Shown piece after piece: positions 17,001 to 25,491 of a DNA stretch of 64,000 bases. This stretch comes from Nonomuraea muscovyensis (lineage in GTDB: Bacteria; Actinomycetota; Actinomycetes; Streptosporangiales; Streptosporangiaceae). The position numbers and the translations under genes were made by a program. The notes beneath the pieces were generated by a model. The model had not been told where the DNA came from, did no database searches, and saw nothing but the letters and a program-made list of their open reading frames with translations. Location: positions 992,001-1,056,000 of the forward strand of contig NZ_JACHJB010000002.1 in assembly GCF_014207745.1 (NCBI RefSeq). Reading direction: 5' to 3'. The number at the start of each line of letters is the position of its first letter. The stretch's first letter is position 1.

Positions 17001-19096
17001 TCGTCCGGCCCGACCTGGAAGCGGGCGTTGATGTCGTCGATCGTGTTGCGCGCCGCGCGGTGACTGATCATGACGCCCTTGGGCGATCCGGTGGAACCGG
17101 AGGTGTAGATCACGTACGCGAGGTCGTCGGGACGGGTGGGGGGTGGGCCGGCCGCCTCGGCGGCGGGCGGGATCTCGTCGACGGCCAGCGCCTTGGCTCC
17201 GCCGAGTTCGGGCAGGAGCCACGACTGGGTGAGCGTGAGCCGCACGTCCGCGTCGGCGAGGATGCGCTCGCGGCGGGCCTGCGGCTGGTTGGTGTCGATC
17301 GGCAGGTAGACACCTCCGGCCCGGAGCACCGCGATGACCGCGACGACCTGTTCCCAGCCCTTGTCCATCACGACGGCGACCCGGTCGCCCGCCGCCAGGC
17401 CGAGCTCGGCCAGCCGTGCGGCCACCGTGGCCGAGCGGGCGGCGAGGTCCGCGTAGGTGAGGACGTCGTCGCCGGAGATGACGGCGGTCCTGCCGGGGTG
17501 GCGCGCGGCCTGCTCCAGGAAGCCGTCCTGGAGCAGGCTGTCGGGCAGCGGTCCCGCCGTGGCGTTGGCCTGCTCGCGGCGGGCGAGCTGGGCGGCCGGC
17601 AGGCCGACGGGCCGCTGTTCGGCCCAGGCCCCCGGGTCGCCGGCCAGGCGGCGCAGCAGCTCCTCGTAGGCGGCGAAGGCGTCGTCGACCATCTCGTCGG
17701 CGAGCACGCCCTCACGGACGTCCCAGTTCGTGGACAGCCCGCCGCGCCGCTCGATGTTCTGGCAGTCGATCCACACCTGCGGGGTCTGGCTGATGCCGTG
17801 GGTGAACTCGCCCCGGCCCGTCCCCTCCTCCTCGTCGGCGAGCCCGATCGCGCTGGTGAACACGACCGGCATGAGCGCCGCGTCCGGGCCGCGCCGGCGG
17901 CCGAGCTCGCGCATCACCTCCACGCCGGTGAAGAGCCGGTGGTCGAGGTCCTGCCAGAGCTGGGCCTGTACGGCGGCGGCGCGCTCGGCGAAGGTCGTGC
18001 CCGCGCCCTTGTCCACGGCGAGCAGGCTCACCGAGGTGAAGTCGCCGACGAGGTTGCCGATCTGCGGGTGGACGGGCAGGCGGTTGAGCAGGGTGATGTC
18101 GAGGCTGAACCGGGCGGCGCGGCTCCAGGAGCCGATGACCTCGGCGTACGCGGCGAGCACGGCGGTGGAGGGGCTGAGGCCGTGCCGTCCGGCCTGTTCC
18201 TTCAGCGCGGCCCACGTGGCGGGGTCGAGCCTGGTCTCCAGGCGGCGGAAGCGGGCCTGCCCGGCCGGCCGGGTGAGCAGCGGCAGATCGGGGGCGGCCG
18301 GCAGGTCGTCGATCCGGTCCAGCCAGTACGCCTTGTCGCGCTCGTAGCGGGGACCGCTGCGCATGCGCTGCTCGGCCAGGCGGTAGTCCCGGTAGGTGAC
18401 CTCGAGCGGCGGGAGCGGGCGCTTCGGCTCGGCGTAGAGCCGGTGCAGCTCGTCGAGCAGGACTTCGAGGCTGACGAAGTCGGCGATGAGGAAGTCGATG
18501 GAGAAGTGCAGGGTCGCTGCCTGGTCGGAGAGGGTCACCCGCAGCTCGAACAGCGGCCACTGGTCGGTCGGGTAGACCTTGTGGCCCATCTCCTCCCGGG
18601 CGGTGCCGAGGGCCGCCGCCACCTGCTCGGGCGGGCTGCCTCGCAGGTCGGCCACGTGGATGTGGTAGTCGGGGACGGAGGGCCGTACCTGCTGGGCGCC
18701 GTCCACGGTGACGACGGCGCGCAGCATGTCGTGCCGCTCGATCAGCCGCCGCCAGGCCGCTTCGAGCCTGGCGGGGTCGAGTTCGGGATAGGTGAGCTCG
18801 CCGTACCCGTGGCAGCCGACGCCGCCGTAGGCGAAGACGTCGCGCCGGCCCAGCAGGTAGGCGGACTGCACGTCGGTCACGGGGAACGGCTCGTAGCGAT
18901 CGCCGGGCGCCGGGACGAGCGCGTTCTCGGCGGTGTCGCGCAGGTAGGCGAGCACCTCGTCGCGGTGCTCGCGCAGGGCGGCGATGCGCTCCTCCGTCAT
19001 CGTGCCCTTGGGGGCGCGGAAGCGGAGTCGCCCGTCGTCCTCCCAGAGGGTGACCCCCGCACTCTCCAGCTCGCCGACCAGGCGACCTGCACTCAT
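14003..19096 (-). CDS. NRPS, terminal module: dock-Cy-A(MT)-PCP-(TE-like)
   Basis: 1697 residues from ATG 19096 (GGAGGA upstream; ATGA overlap). Residues 1-55 form a TubC-type docking domain (ESAGVTLWEDDGRLRFRAPKG). Residues about 68-500 are a heterocyclisation domain with the D-FLIA-D-FV-S signature. The A domain (about 510-1400) has pocket residues that I read as DLYNLSLIW, the cysteine code. A methyltransferase-like domain with LEVGAGAGGTSAG is inserted at about 945-1330, as in pyochelin and yersiniabactin synthetases, where such inserts methylate or epimerise. The carrier serine lies in LGGDSLLA near 1449. The last 180 residues resemble a thioesterase but lack GxSxG (the segment reads MTGSGAAA) and the C-terminal His region. 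Confidence 0.93.
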   Translation of the reverse strand: MSAGRLVGELESAGVTLWEDDGRLRFRAPKGTMTEERIAALREHRDEVLAYLRDTAENALVPAPGDRYEPFPVTDVQSAYLLGRRDVFAYGGVGCHGYGELTYPELDPARLEAAWRRLIERHDMLRAVVTVDGAQQVRPSVPDYHIHVADLRGSPPEQVAAALGTAREEMGHKVYPTDQWPLFELRVTLSDQAATLHFSIDFLIADFVSLEVLLDELHRLYAEPKRPLPPLEVTYRDYRLAEQRMRSGPRYERDKAYWLDRIDDLPAAPDLPLLTRPAGQARFRRLETRLDPATWAALKEQAGRHGLSPSTAVLAAYAEVIGSWSRAARFSLDITLLNRLPVHPQIGNLVGDFTSVSLLAVDKGAGTTFAERAAAVQAQLWQDLDHRLFTGVEVMRELGRRRGPDAALMPVVFTSAIGLADEEEGTGRGEFTHGISQTPQVWIDCQNIERRGGLSTNWDVREGVLADEMVDDAFAAYEELLRRLAGDPGAWAEQRPVGLPAAQLARREQANATAGPLPDSLLQDGFLEQAARHPGRTAVISGDDVLTYADLAARSATVAARLAELGLAAGDRVAVVMDKGWEQVVAVIAVLRAGGVYLPIDTNQPQARRERILADADVRLTLTQSWLLPELGGAKALAVDEIPPAAEAAGPPPTRPDDLAYVIYTSGSTGSPKGVMISHRAARNTIDDINARFQVGPDDRVLGLAALGFDLSVYDLFGLLAAGGALVLPAPARRGDPSHWAALVAQHGVTIWNSVPAQLQMLSDYLGQGQQDALGSLRLALLSGDWIPVALPDQVRQQLPGLRTVSLGGATEAAIWSIYHDIGEVPGDWRSIPYGRPLTNQTFHVLDAAMRPCPDGVAGELYIGGAGLAAGYLNDEQRTAERFVRHPETGERLYRTGDLGRYLPNGEIEFLGREDAQVKVRGHRIELAEVETVLAEHPAVDVAVCVADGTGLERRLIGFVEPAGRAEPAEAASGVLAEATRSGAAVLDGVDRERYLAYTRGLDDIALTTMLAVLTESGLFAPGSGHTAEDVAAVAGVAERHHRLVRRWLHALTGAGVLAVDGAGVHRLTGTGTARLHTDLTAAWQEVVDLGTDVDDVRLIDYFRTCSARLGELVRGEADPLELLFPEGRVDLSDDLYSKALFNRWANAVTAAAVRRIAGAHDGHGPLRVLEVGAGAGGTSAGVLDALTATGVDVDYLYTDLSQYFLNAAQDRFAVHEWLRFGVFDLDRDHRAQSLSANSFDLIIAGDVLHATTDVSATLTRLAELAAPGGWLLVQEMTRDHFQIMTSLELMVRLDDTGDFADLRRGAHQTFLSAEQWRDLLSRAGAREVCATHGEDLLEEVGMRVMLARFKTDRARVTPAELARFAARRLPDYMVPPVIEVIDAVPVTGNAKVDRAGLLALLPTRGGVEATAPDEGGSDLERRLAEIWAQVLKLDAVGRHQNFYDLGGDSLLAAQLAGRVTEEVPEAGLFFDELLRLILEQPTIAAVAAALSGGTGGQTATSGGAASSVVPLGEQAGQADGPALIVVHDGHGPLPAPPADVPSFALTGAAGLAVDELEPEILVERLADRYCAELADLGLAEVRMTGSGAAALLAMAVARRLVEIGVHVDRLTLVGPLTPGAEEPPPGADGLHRALLAAGDAGDELYLGDLTLVVPEGTPVDFWTDRCLGEVTVEAAAEPGVGPDAGPEVGPGAGGRS

Positions 19097-22000
19097 ACTT
19101 CGCCCTCCTCCACGGCGTCCGCCGTCTGTGCCTCGATCAGGGCGGCGAGCTCGGCGAGCGTCGGCACGCCGAGCAGGAGCCGCAGGGTCATCACCACGCC
19201 GAACTCCCGGCGGACGGCCTCCACGAGCCTGGTGGCGAGGAGGCTGTCTCCGCCCAGGGCGAAGAAGTTGTCCTCCCGGGAGATCACGGCCACGCTCAGC
19301 AGGTCGGCCCACAAACCGGCCAGCACGGTCTCCACCGGCCCGCGCGGCGGCGACGAACCACCACCGGCCTCGCCCGTATCCGCCTCGGCCAGCAACCGCA
19401 ACGCCGCCGCCCGATCGATCTTGCCGTTGCCACTCAACGGCAACGCCTCCACCACCACCACCCGCTCAGGCACCATGTACCCCGGCAACCGCGACGCCGC
19501 GAACTCCCGCACCCGCTCGGCCTGCCCGCCCACCACCAAAGCAGCCAACCTGCGCGAACGACCCCCAGACGCCTCCACCGCAGCCGCCACCGCCCGCGAC
19601 ACCCCCGGGCAGGCCTCCAAAACCGCCTCCACCTCACCCAGCTCGATCCGATGCCCCCGCACCTTCACCTGGAAATCACGCCGACCCAGGAACTCCAACA
19701 CCCCATCCGGCCAATACCGGCCCACATCCCCAGTCCGATACCAGCGCTCCCCACCCACCGTCACGAACTGCGCCGCCGTCCGCTCCGGATCATTGCGATA
19801 CCCCAAGGCCACCCCGGCCCCACCAATCCACAACTCACCCGGCACCCAATCCGGACAATCCCGACCCCGACCATCCACCACCCGGAACCGCTGATTCCGC
19901 AGCGGCCGCCCATACGGCACCGACACCCACCCCCGCGGCACCCGCACCGGCACCGGCATGAAGTTCGACCAGATCGCCGCCTCCGTCGCCCCACCCAACG
20001 CCACCAACTCAGCCCCCGGAGCCACCGCAGCCAGCCGAGCAGACAGATCCAACCCCACCCAATCGCCCGACACCAACGCCAACCGCAACCCGCCGCCACC
20101 ACCCACCGTCAACAACATGTCCAGCAACGCCGGCACCGAATTCCACACCGACACCCCGAACCGCTCACACAGCTGCGCCCACCGACCCGCCTCCCGCCGA
20201 TCCTCCTCACCGATCAGCACCAGCGAACCGCCCACCGACAACAACCCGAACACATCGAACACCGACAGATCGAAATCCAGCGCCGACACCGCCAGCACCC
20301 GATCCCCACCCGACACCCCGAACCGCCCCACCACGTCCTCGACCGTGTTCACCGCCGCCGCATGCGTGATCTCCACACCCTTCGGCTCCCCCGTCGACCC
20401 CGACGTATAAATCACATACGCCAGCCCGTCAGCCCACACGGGAACGCCAACCGGCGAAGCCGCCAGCGCCTCGGCCATCACCTCATCCGTCAGCACACAC
20501 GACACACCCGCCGAAGCGAAGATCCGCTCACGCCGCACCTCCGGCTGGTCCACCCCCACCGGCACATACGCCGCCCCCGCCGCCAACACCCCCAACACAG
20601 CCGCCACCTGATCCGGACCCCGCCGAACCGACACCCCCACCAACCCGCCAGGAGCCACACCACCCCCGCGCAACCACCCCGCCACCGCCAACGCCCGACC
20701 CGCCAACTCGCCATACGACAGCGAACCGCCATCCCACAGCAACGCCACCCGCCCAGGCTCCCGCCCCGCCCACTCGAAGAACCCCGCATGCAACAACCGA
20801 CCCGACACCGCACCAGCCGTCGCATTCACCCCCGCACGCACCGCCAACTGACCCGCCGGAACCAGCCCCCCGACCGGCTCCGACCACTCACCCGCCACCA
20901 ACTTGCGCACGATCCCGACATACGCCTCGAACATCCCATCCAACACACCCGCCGGGAACAACTCCTCCACCGCATCCCAGTTCACGAACAACCCACCACC
21001 ACGCTCAGTCACCTGACAGTCCAACCACACCTGCGGGGTCTGGGAGAGTCCCCAGCCGGGCCGGCCGAACGGCAGGTCGAGCTCGACCAACTCGGCGGGC
21101 AGGCCGAGCGCGCTGGTGAAGACGACCGGCATGGAGACGTCGGCGGCTCCGGTCTGGCGTGCGCGCTCGCGCAGCACCCAGATGGCCGACACGGCGCGGT
21201 GCTCCATGTCCGCCCACATGCGTTCCTGGTAGCGGCGGGCGGCGGCGGCGAAGTCCTCGCCGGGCCCCGGTTCGTAAGCGGCGAGCAGCAACGAGGTGAA
21301 GTCGCCGAGGACCTCGTTGATCTGGGGGTGGACTTCTCGACGGTCGAACAGGGTCAGGTTGAGCGTGAGCCCGTCGCCCTGCGACCACGCGCTGAGAACC
21401 TCGGCGTAGGCGGTGGCCAGGACCGCCGCCGGGGTGAGCCCGTGTGCCCTGGCCTGCTCGACGAGCGCGGCCCACTCGTGCGGCTCCAGCTTGGCCTCAC
21501 GTCTGGTGAAACGCGGGGAGGTGACTTTCGCGGGGTCCTTGGCGAGCGGGAGCCGGGGGGCGGGCGGCAGCGCCGCGGCCCGCTCGCGCCAGTAGTCCTC
21601 CGCCGCCCGCCGTTCCGCCTCGCCGGGGACGGCCTGGCACAGGTAGTCGCGGAAGGAGACCTCGAGGGCGGGCAGTTCCAGCTCGGGTTCGCGGTAGAGG
21701 GCGGCCAGCTCCTTGAAGACGGTGACGATGCTGAGTGCGTCGAGCACCATGTAGTCGAAGCTGAACGCCAGGCGGGTGCGCCCGCCCGAGCGTACGGCGC
21801 GCACCTCGACCAGCGGCCACCTGCCGGGGTCGGCGATGCGGTGGGAGAGGTCCTCGCGGAGCCGGTCGAGCTCCCGCTCGTAGTCCTGTTCCGCGGTGTC
21901 GGTGACCTGGATGACGGTGTGCGGCACCTCAGGAAGGATGCGCTGGTCACCGTCGTCGTCGAAGACGGCGCGCAGCATCTCGTGCCGGGCGACGAGCCTG

Positions 22001-25000
22001 TTCCACGCCGTTTCGAGCCCGGGCAGGTCGACGCCGGTGCCGTCGACCTCCCAGTACCAGTGCGAGCCGACGCCGCCGAGGGTGAAGGTGTCGGTCCGGC
22101 CGACCCAGTAGGCGCGTTGCACGTCCGTCGGCGGGAACGGCTCGTGGCGGTGCGCCGGATCGGGCCGGAGCACGACGGCGGTCTCGGCCGTGCCGGCGGT
22201 GAGGAGGGCGGCGAAGTCCTGGAGCACGGGGTTGGCGAAGAGGGAGCGCATGCTGGCGCCCTCGTACCCTGCGGCTCTGAGCTTGGCCAGCAGTCTGGTG
22301 GCGAGGAGGCTGTCTCCGCCCAGGGCGAAGAAGTTGTCCTCCCGGGAGATCACGGCCACGCTCAGCAGGTCGGCCCACAAACCGGCCAGCACGGTCTCCA
22401 CCGGCCCGCGCGGCGGCGACGAACCACCACCGGCCTCGCCCGTGTCCGCCTCGGCCAGCAACCGCAACGCCGCCGCCCGATCGATCTTGCCGTTGCCACT
22501 CAACGGCAACGCCTCCACCACCACCACCCGCTCAGGCACCATGTACCCCGGCAACCGCGACGCCGCGAACTCCCGCACCCGCTCGGCCTGCCCGCCCACC
22601 ACCAAAGCAGCCAACCTGCGCGAACGACCCCCAGACGCCTCCACCGCAGCCGCCACCGCCCGCGACACCCCCGGGCAGGCCTCCAAAACCGCCTCCACCT
22701 CACCCAGCTCGATCCGATGCCCCCGCACCTTCACCTGGAAATCACGCCGACCCAGGAACTCCAACACCCCATCCGGCCAATACCGGCCCACATCCCCAGT
22801 CCGATACCAGCGCTCCCCACCCACCGTCACGAACTGCGCCGCCGTCCGCTCCGGATCATTGCGATACCCCAAGGCCACCCCGGCCCCACCAATCCACAAC
22901 TCACCCGGCACCCAATCCGGACAATCCCGACCCCGACCATCCACCACCCGGAACCGCTGATTCCGCAGCGGCCGCCCATACGGCACCGACACCCACCCCC
23001 GCGGCACCCGCACCGGCACCGGCATGAAGTTCGACCAGATCGCCGCCTCCGTCGCCCCACCCAACGCCACCAACTCAGCCCCCGGAGCCACCGCAGCCAG
23101 CCGAGCAGACAGATCCAACCCCACCCAATCGCCCGACACCAACGCCAACCGCAACCCGCCGCCACCACCCACCGTCAACAACATGTCCAGCAACGCCGGC
23201 ACCGAATTCCACACCGACACCCCGAACCGCTCACACAGCTGCGCCCACCGACCCGCCTCCCGCCGATCCTCCTCACCGATCAGCACCAGCGAACCGCCCA
23301 CCGACAACAACCCGAACACATCGAACACCGACAGATCGAAATCCAGCGCCGACACCGCCAGCACCCGATCCCCACCCGACACCCCGAACCGCCCCACCAC
23401 GTCCTCGACCGTGTTCACCGCCGCCGCATGCGTGATCTCCACACCCTTCGGCTCCCCCGTCGACCCCGACGTATAAATCACATACGCCAGCCCGTCAGCC
23501 CACACGGGAACGCCAACCGGCGAAGCCGCCAGCGCCTCGGCCATCACCTCATCCGTCAGCACACACGACACACCCGCCGAAGCGAAGATCCGCTCACGCC
23601 GCACCTCCGGCTGGTCCACCCCCACCGGCACATACGCCGCCCCCGCCGCCAACACCCCCAACACAGCCGCCACCTGATCCGGACCCCGCCGAACCGACAC
23701 CCCCACCAACCCGCCAGGAGCCACACCACCCCCGCGCAACCACCCCGCCACCGCCAACGCCCGACCCGCCAACTCGCCATACGACAGCGAACCGCCATCC
23801 CACAGCAACGCCACCCGCCCAGGCTCCCGCCCCGCCCACTCGAAGAACCCCGCATGCAACAACCGACCCGACACCGCACCAGCCGTCGCATTCACCCCCG
23901 CACGCACCGCCAACTGACCCGCCGGAACCAGCCCCCCGACCGGCTCCGACCACTCACCCGCCACCAACTTGCGCACGATCCCGACATACGCCTCGAACAT
24001 CCCATCCAACACACCCGCCGGGAACAACTCCTCCACCGCATCCCAGTTCACGAACAACCCACCACCACGCTCAGTCACCTGACAGTCCAACCACACCTGC
24101 GGGGTGGTGGACATGGTGTAGCCGGGGGTGCCGAAGCTGTCGCGGAACTCCTGGGTGAAGAGCTCGCCGAGGTTGATCGCGGTGGTGAACACGACGGGCG
24201 CGACGGGCCCGGCGTCGGGGTCGGCCCGGGCCAGCTCCCGCATGACCTCGACGCCGGTGAACGAGGCGTGGGCGAGGTCGCGGTGGAAACGGCTCTGCAC
24301 GTCGCGGACCCGCTCGATGAACGGGAGCGGCTCGGAGACGTCGACGCCCAGCAGGACGAGGTTGGTGAAGTCGCCGACGATCCGGTTGACGTCCTGGTGC
24401 ACCTCGTCGCGGTCGTAGAACGGCAGGTTGAGCAGGAACCGCCGGCTGTCGCTCCACGCGCCGACGACCTCGGCGAAGGCGGTGACGAAGACCATCGAGA
24501 GCAGGACGGAGTGCTCGCGGGCGCACTCCGTCAGCCGCTTCCACTCCTCGCTGGACAGGCTGTGCGACAGCCGTACGTTGTGCCGCTGCTCGATCCGTTC
24601 GGGAGGCGTGGCGAGCGGCAGTTGCGGAGCGCCGGGCAGGTCGGGCAGGCGCTCCATCCACCACGCGCGGTCCTCGGCGCGCTTGCGCGCCCGACGCGAC
24701 TCCTGGCCGGCCAGGTAGCGCGGGAAGCTGTAGCCGAGCGGCGGCAGCGGTGTGCCGGGGTCGCGGTAGAGCCTCGCCAGGTCGTCCAGCAGGATCTGGA
24801 AGCTCTGCGCGTCGGAGACGAGCATCTCGATCGCCAGGTGAAGCCTGGTCAGCCCGCCGGGGAGCAGGGACAGGTGGATGTCGAGGATTTCGCCGCGCTC
24901 CACCGCCATCTTGCGGTGCGACAGCTCGGCGCGCACCTGGTCGGCCCGCGCGGGGTCGTCGCGCAGGTCGTGCACGGTGACACCCGGCCAGGGACTGTCG

Positions 25001-25491
25001 TCCATGATCTGCTGGCGTCCGTCGTCGAGGAAGCGGGCGCGCAGCATGCCGTGCCTGGCGATCAGGGCACGGACCGCCTGCTCCAGCCGCGCGGGGTCGA
25101 CTCCCGTCCCGTCGAACTCGCAGTAGAACTGGGCGCCCACCCCGCCGAGCACCTGTTCGCGGTCGCGGCCGACCCAGTAGGCGTGCTGCATCGTCGCCAG
25201 GTCGAACGGCTGGGACTCGTCCACCTCAGGTTCGGCCGGCACGACGGGGCCGGCGACGTTCGAGGCCACCTTCGACGACACCAGCTCGAACCACTCGGCC
25301 AGCGTGCGGTACTCGACCAGCTCGGCGAAGGTGACGTCGGCTCCGGCCCGCCGCCACCGGCTGGCCAGCCTGATCACCTGGATGGAGTCCATGCCGAGCC
25401 GCAGCAGGTCGGCGTCGTCGGCCACCGTGTCCGCGCCCAGCATGGCGGCTATGGCGGACCGCATCCCCTCCAGGCTCAGTTCGTCAGACAT
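19093..25491 (-). CDS. NRPS: ArCP-Cy-A-PCP-Cy-A-PCP (two cysteine modules)
   Basis: 2132 residues from ATG 25491, with GGAGG inside the upstream gene. Residues 1-75 are a carrier domain (LLRLGMDSIQ), likely an aryl carrier primed in trans. Two Cy-A-PCP modules follow, with A domains near 540-1010 and 1560-2030. Both A pockets read DLFNLSLIW, one conservative change from the cysteine code DLYNLSLIW. Cy2 has the normal D-YMVL-D-AL-S signature; Cy1 reads E-MLVS-D-AQ-S, with Glu for the first Asp. The acidic tail ADAVEEGEV suits docking to the TubC-type domain of the next NRPS. Predicted role: condense an aryl starter with two cysteines and cyclise both. Confidence 0.93.
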   Translation of the reverse strand: MSDELSLEGMRSAIAAMLGADTVADDADLLRLGMDSIQVIRLASRWRRAGADVTFAELVEYRTLAEWFELVSSKVASNVAGPVVPAEPEVDESQPFDLATMQHAYWVGRDREQVLGGVGAQFYCEFDGTGVDPARLEQAVRALIARHGMLRARFLDDGRQQIMDDSPWPGVTVHDLRDDPARADQVRAELSHRKMAVERGEILDIHLSLLPGGLTRLHLAIEMLVSDAQSFQILLDDLARLYRDPGTPLPPLGYSFPRYLAGQESRRARKRAEDRAWWMERLPDLPGAPQLPLATPPERIEQRHNVRLSHSLSSEEWKRLTECAREHSVLLSMVFVTAFAEVVGAWSDSRRFLLNLPFYDRDEVHQDVNRIVGDFTNLVLLGVDVSEPLPFIERVRDVQSRFHRDLAHASFTGVEVMRELARADPDAGPVAPVVFTTAINLGELFTQEFRDSFGTPGYTMSTTPQVWLDCQVTERGGGLFVNWDAVEELFPAGVLDGMFEAYVGIVRKLVAGEWSEPVGGLVPAGQLAVRAGVNATAGAVSGRLLHAGFFEWAGREPGRVALLWDGGSLSYGELAGRALAVAGWLRGGGVAPGGLVGVSVRRGPDQVAAVLGVLAAGAAYVPVGVDQPEVRRERIFASAGVSCVLTDEVMAEALAASPVGVPVWADGLAYVIYTSGSTGEPKGVEITHAAAVNTVEDVVGRFGVSGGDRVLAVSALDFDLSVFDVFGLLSVGGSLVLIGEEDRREAGRWAQLCERFGVSVWNSVPALLDMLLTVGGGGGLRLALVSGDWVGLDLSARLAAVAPGAELVALGGATEAAIWSNFMPVPVRVPRGWVSVPYGRPLRNQRFRVVDGRGRDCPDWVPGELWIGGAGVALGYRNDPERTAAQFVTVGGERWYRTGDVGRYWPDGVLEFLGRRDFQVKVRGHRIELGEVEAVLEACPGVSRAVAAAVEASGGRSRRLAALVVGGQAERVREFAASRLPGYMVPERVVVVEALPLSGNGKIDRAAALRLLAEADTGEAGGGSSPPRGPVETVLAGLWADLLSVAVISREDNFFALGGDSLLATRLLAKLRAAGYEGASMRSLFANPVLQDFAALLTAGTAETAVVLRPDPAHRHEPFPPTDVQRAYWVGRTDTFTLGGVGSHWYWEVDGTGVDLPGLETAWNRLVARHEMLRAVFDDDGDQRILPEVPHTVIQVTDTAEQDYERELDRLREDLSHRIADPGRWPLVEVRAVRSGGRTRLAFSFDYMVLDALSIVTVFKELAALYREPELELPALEVSFRDYLCQAVPGEAERRAAEDYWRERAAALPPAPRLPLAKDPAKVTSPRFTRREAKLEPHEWAALVEQARAHGLTPAAVLATAYAEVLSAWSQGDGLTLNLTLFDRREVHPQINEVLGDFTSLLLAAYEPGPGEDFAAAARRYQERMWADMEHRAVSAIWVLRERARQTGAADVSMPVVFTSALGLPAELVELDLPFGRPGWGLSQTPQVWLDCQVTERGGGLFVNWDAVEELFPAGVLDGMFEAYVGIVRKLVAGEWSEPVGGLVPAGQLAVRAGVNATAGAVSGRLLHAGFFEWAGREPGRVALLWDGGSLSYGELAGRALAVAGWLRGGGVAPGGLVGVSVRRGPDQVAAVLGVLAAGAAYVPVGVDQPEVRRERIFASAGVSCVLTDEVMAEALAASPVGVPVWADGLAYVIYTSGSTGEPKGVEITHAAAVNTVEDVVGRFGVSGGDRVLAVSALDFDLSVFDVFGLLSVGGSLVLIGEEDRREAGRWAQLCERFGVSVWNSVPALLDMLLTVGGGGGLRLALVSGDWVGLDLSARLAAVAPGAELVALGGATEAAIWSNFMPVPVRVPRGWVSVPYGRPLRNQRFRVVDGRGRDCPDWVPGELWIGGAGVALGYRNDPERTAAQFVTVGGERWYRTGDVGRYWPDGVLEFLGRRDFQVKVRGHRIELGEVEAVLEACPGVSRAVAAAVEASGGRSRRLAALVVGGQAERVREFAASRLPGYMVPERVVVVEALPLSGNGKIDRAAALRLLAEADTGEAGGGSSPPRGPVETVLAGLWADLLSVAVISREDNFFALGGDSLLATRLVEAVRREFGVVMTLRLLLGVPTLAELAALIEAQTADAVEEGEV
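19229..21039 (-). repeat. NRPS internal direct repeat, copy in module 2 (1811 bp)
   Basis: This copy is near-identical to 22295-24105 at a constant offset of 3066 bases. Reading both by eye I found one difference: A at 19378 against G at 22444, a silent GAT/GAC change. It runs from the end of the Cy domain, through the whole A domain, to just past the carrier serine. Its codon style (many GGT/GTT-type codons) differs from the DNA on either side. Confidence 0.95.
22295..24105 (-). repeat. NRPS internal direct repeat, copy in module 1 (1811 bp)
   Basis: Partner of 19229-21039. The flanking Cy domains are clearly diverged in protein sequence while this block is nearly invariant, so recent duplication or gene conversion of an A-PCP block is the simplest reading. 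The boundaries are sharp: the copies diverge directly after the codons for TPQVWLDC on one side and within LLATRL on the other. Confidence 0.95.

Noticed and set aside
14003..25491. Calling the cluster pyochelin, yersiniabactin or coelibactin
   Set aside because: Module logic is related, but salicylate genes, PKS modules and uptake genes are not seen and the tailoring set is very different.
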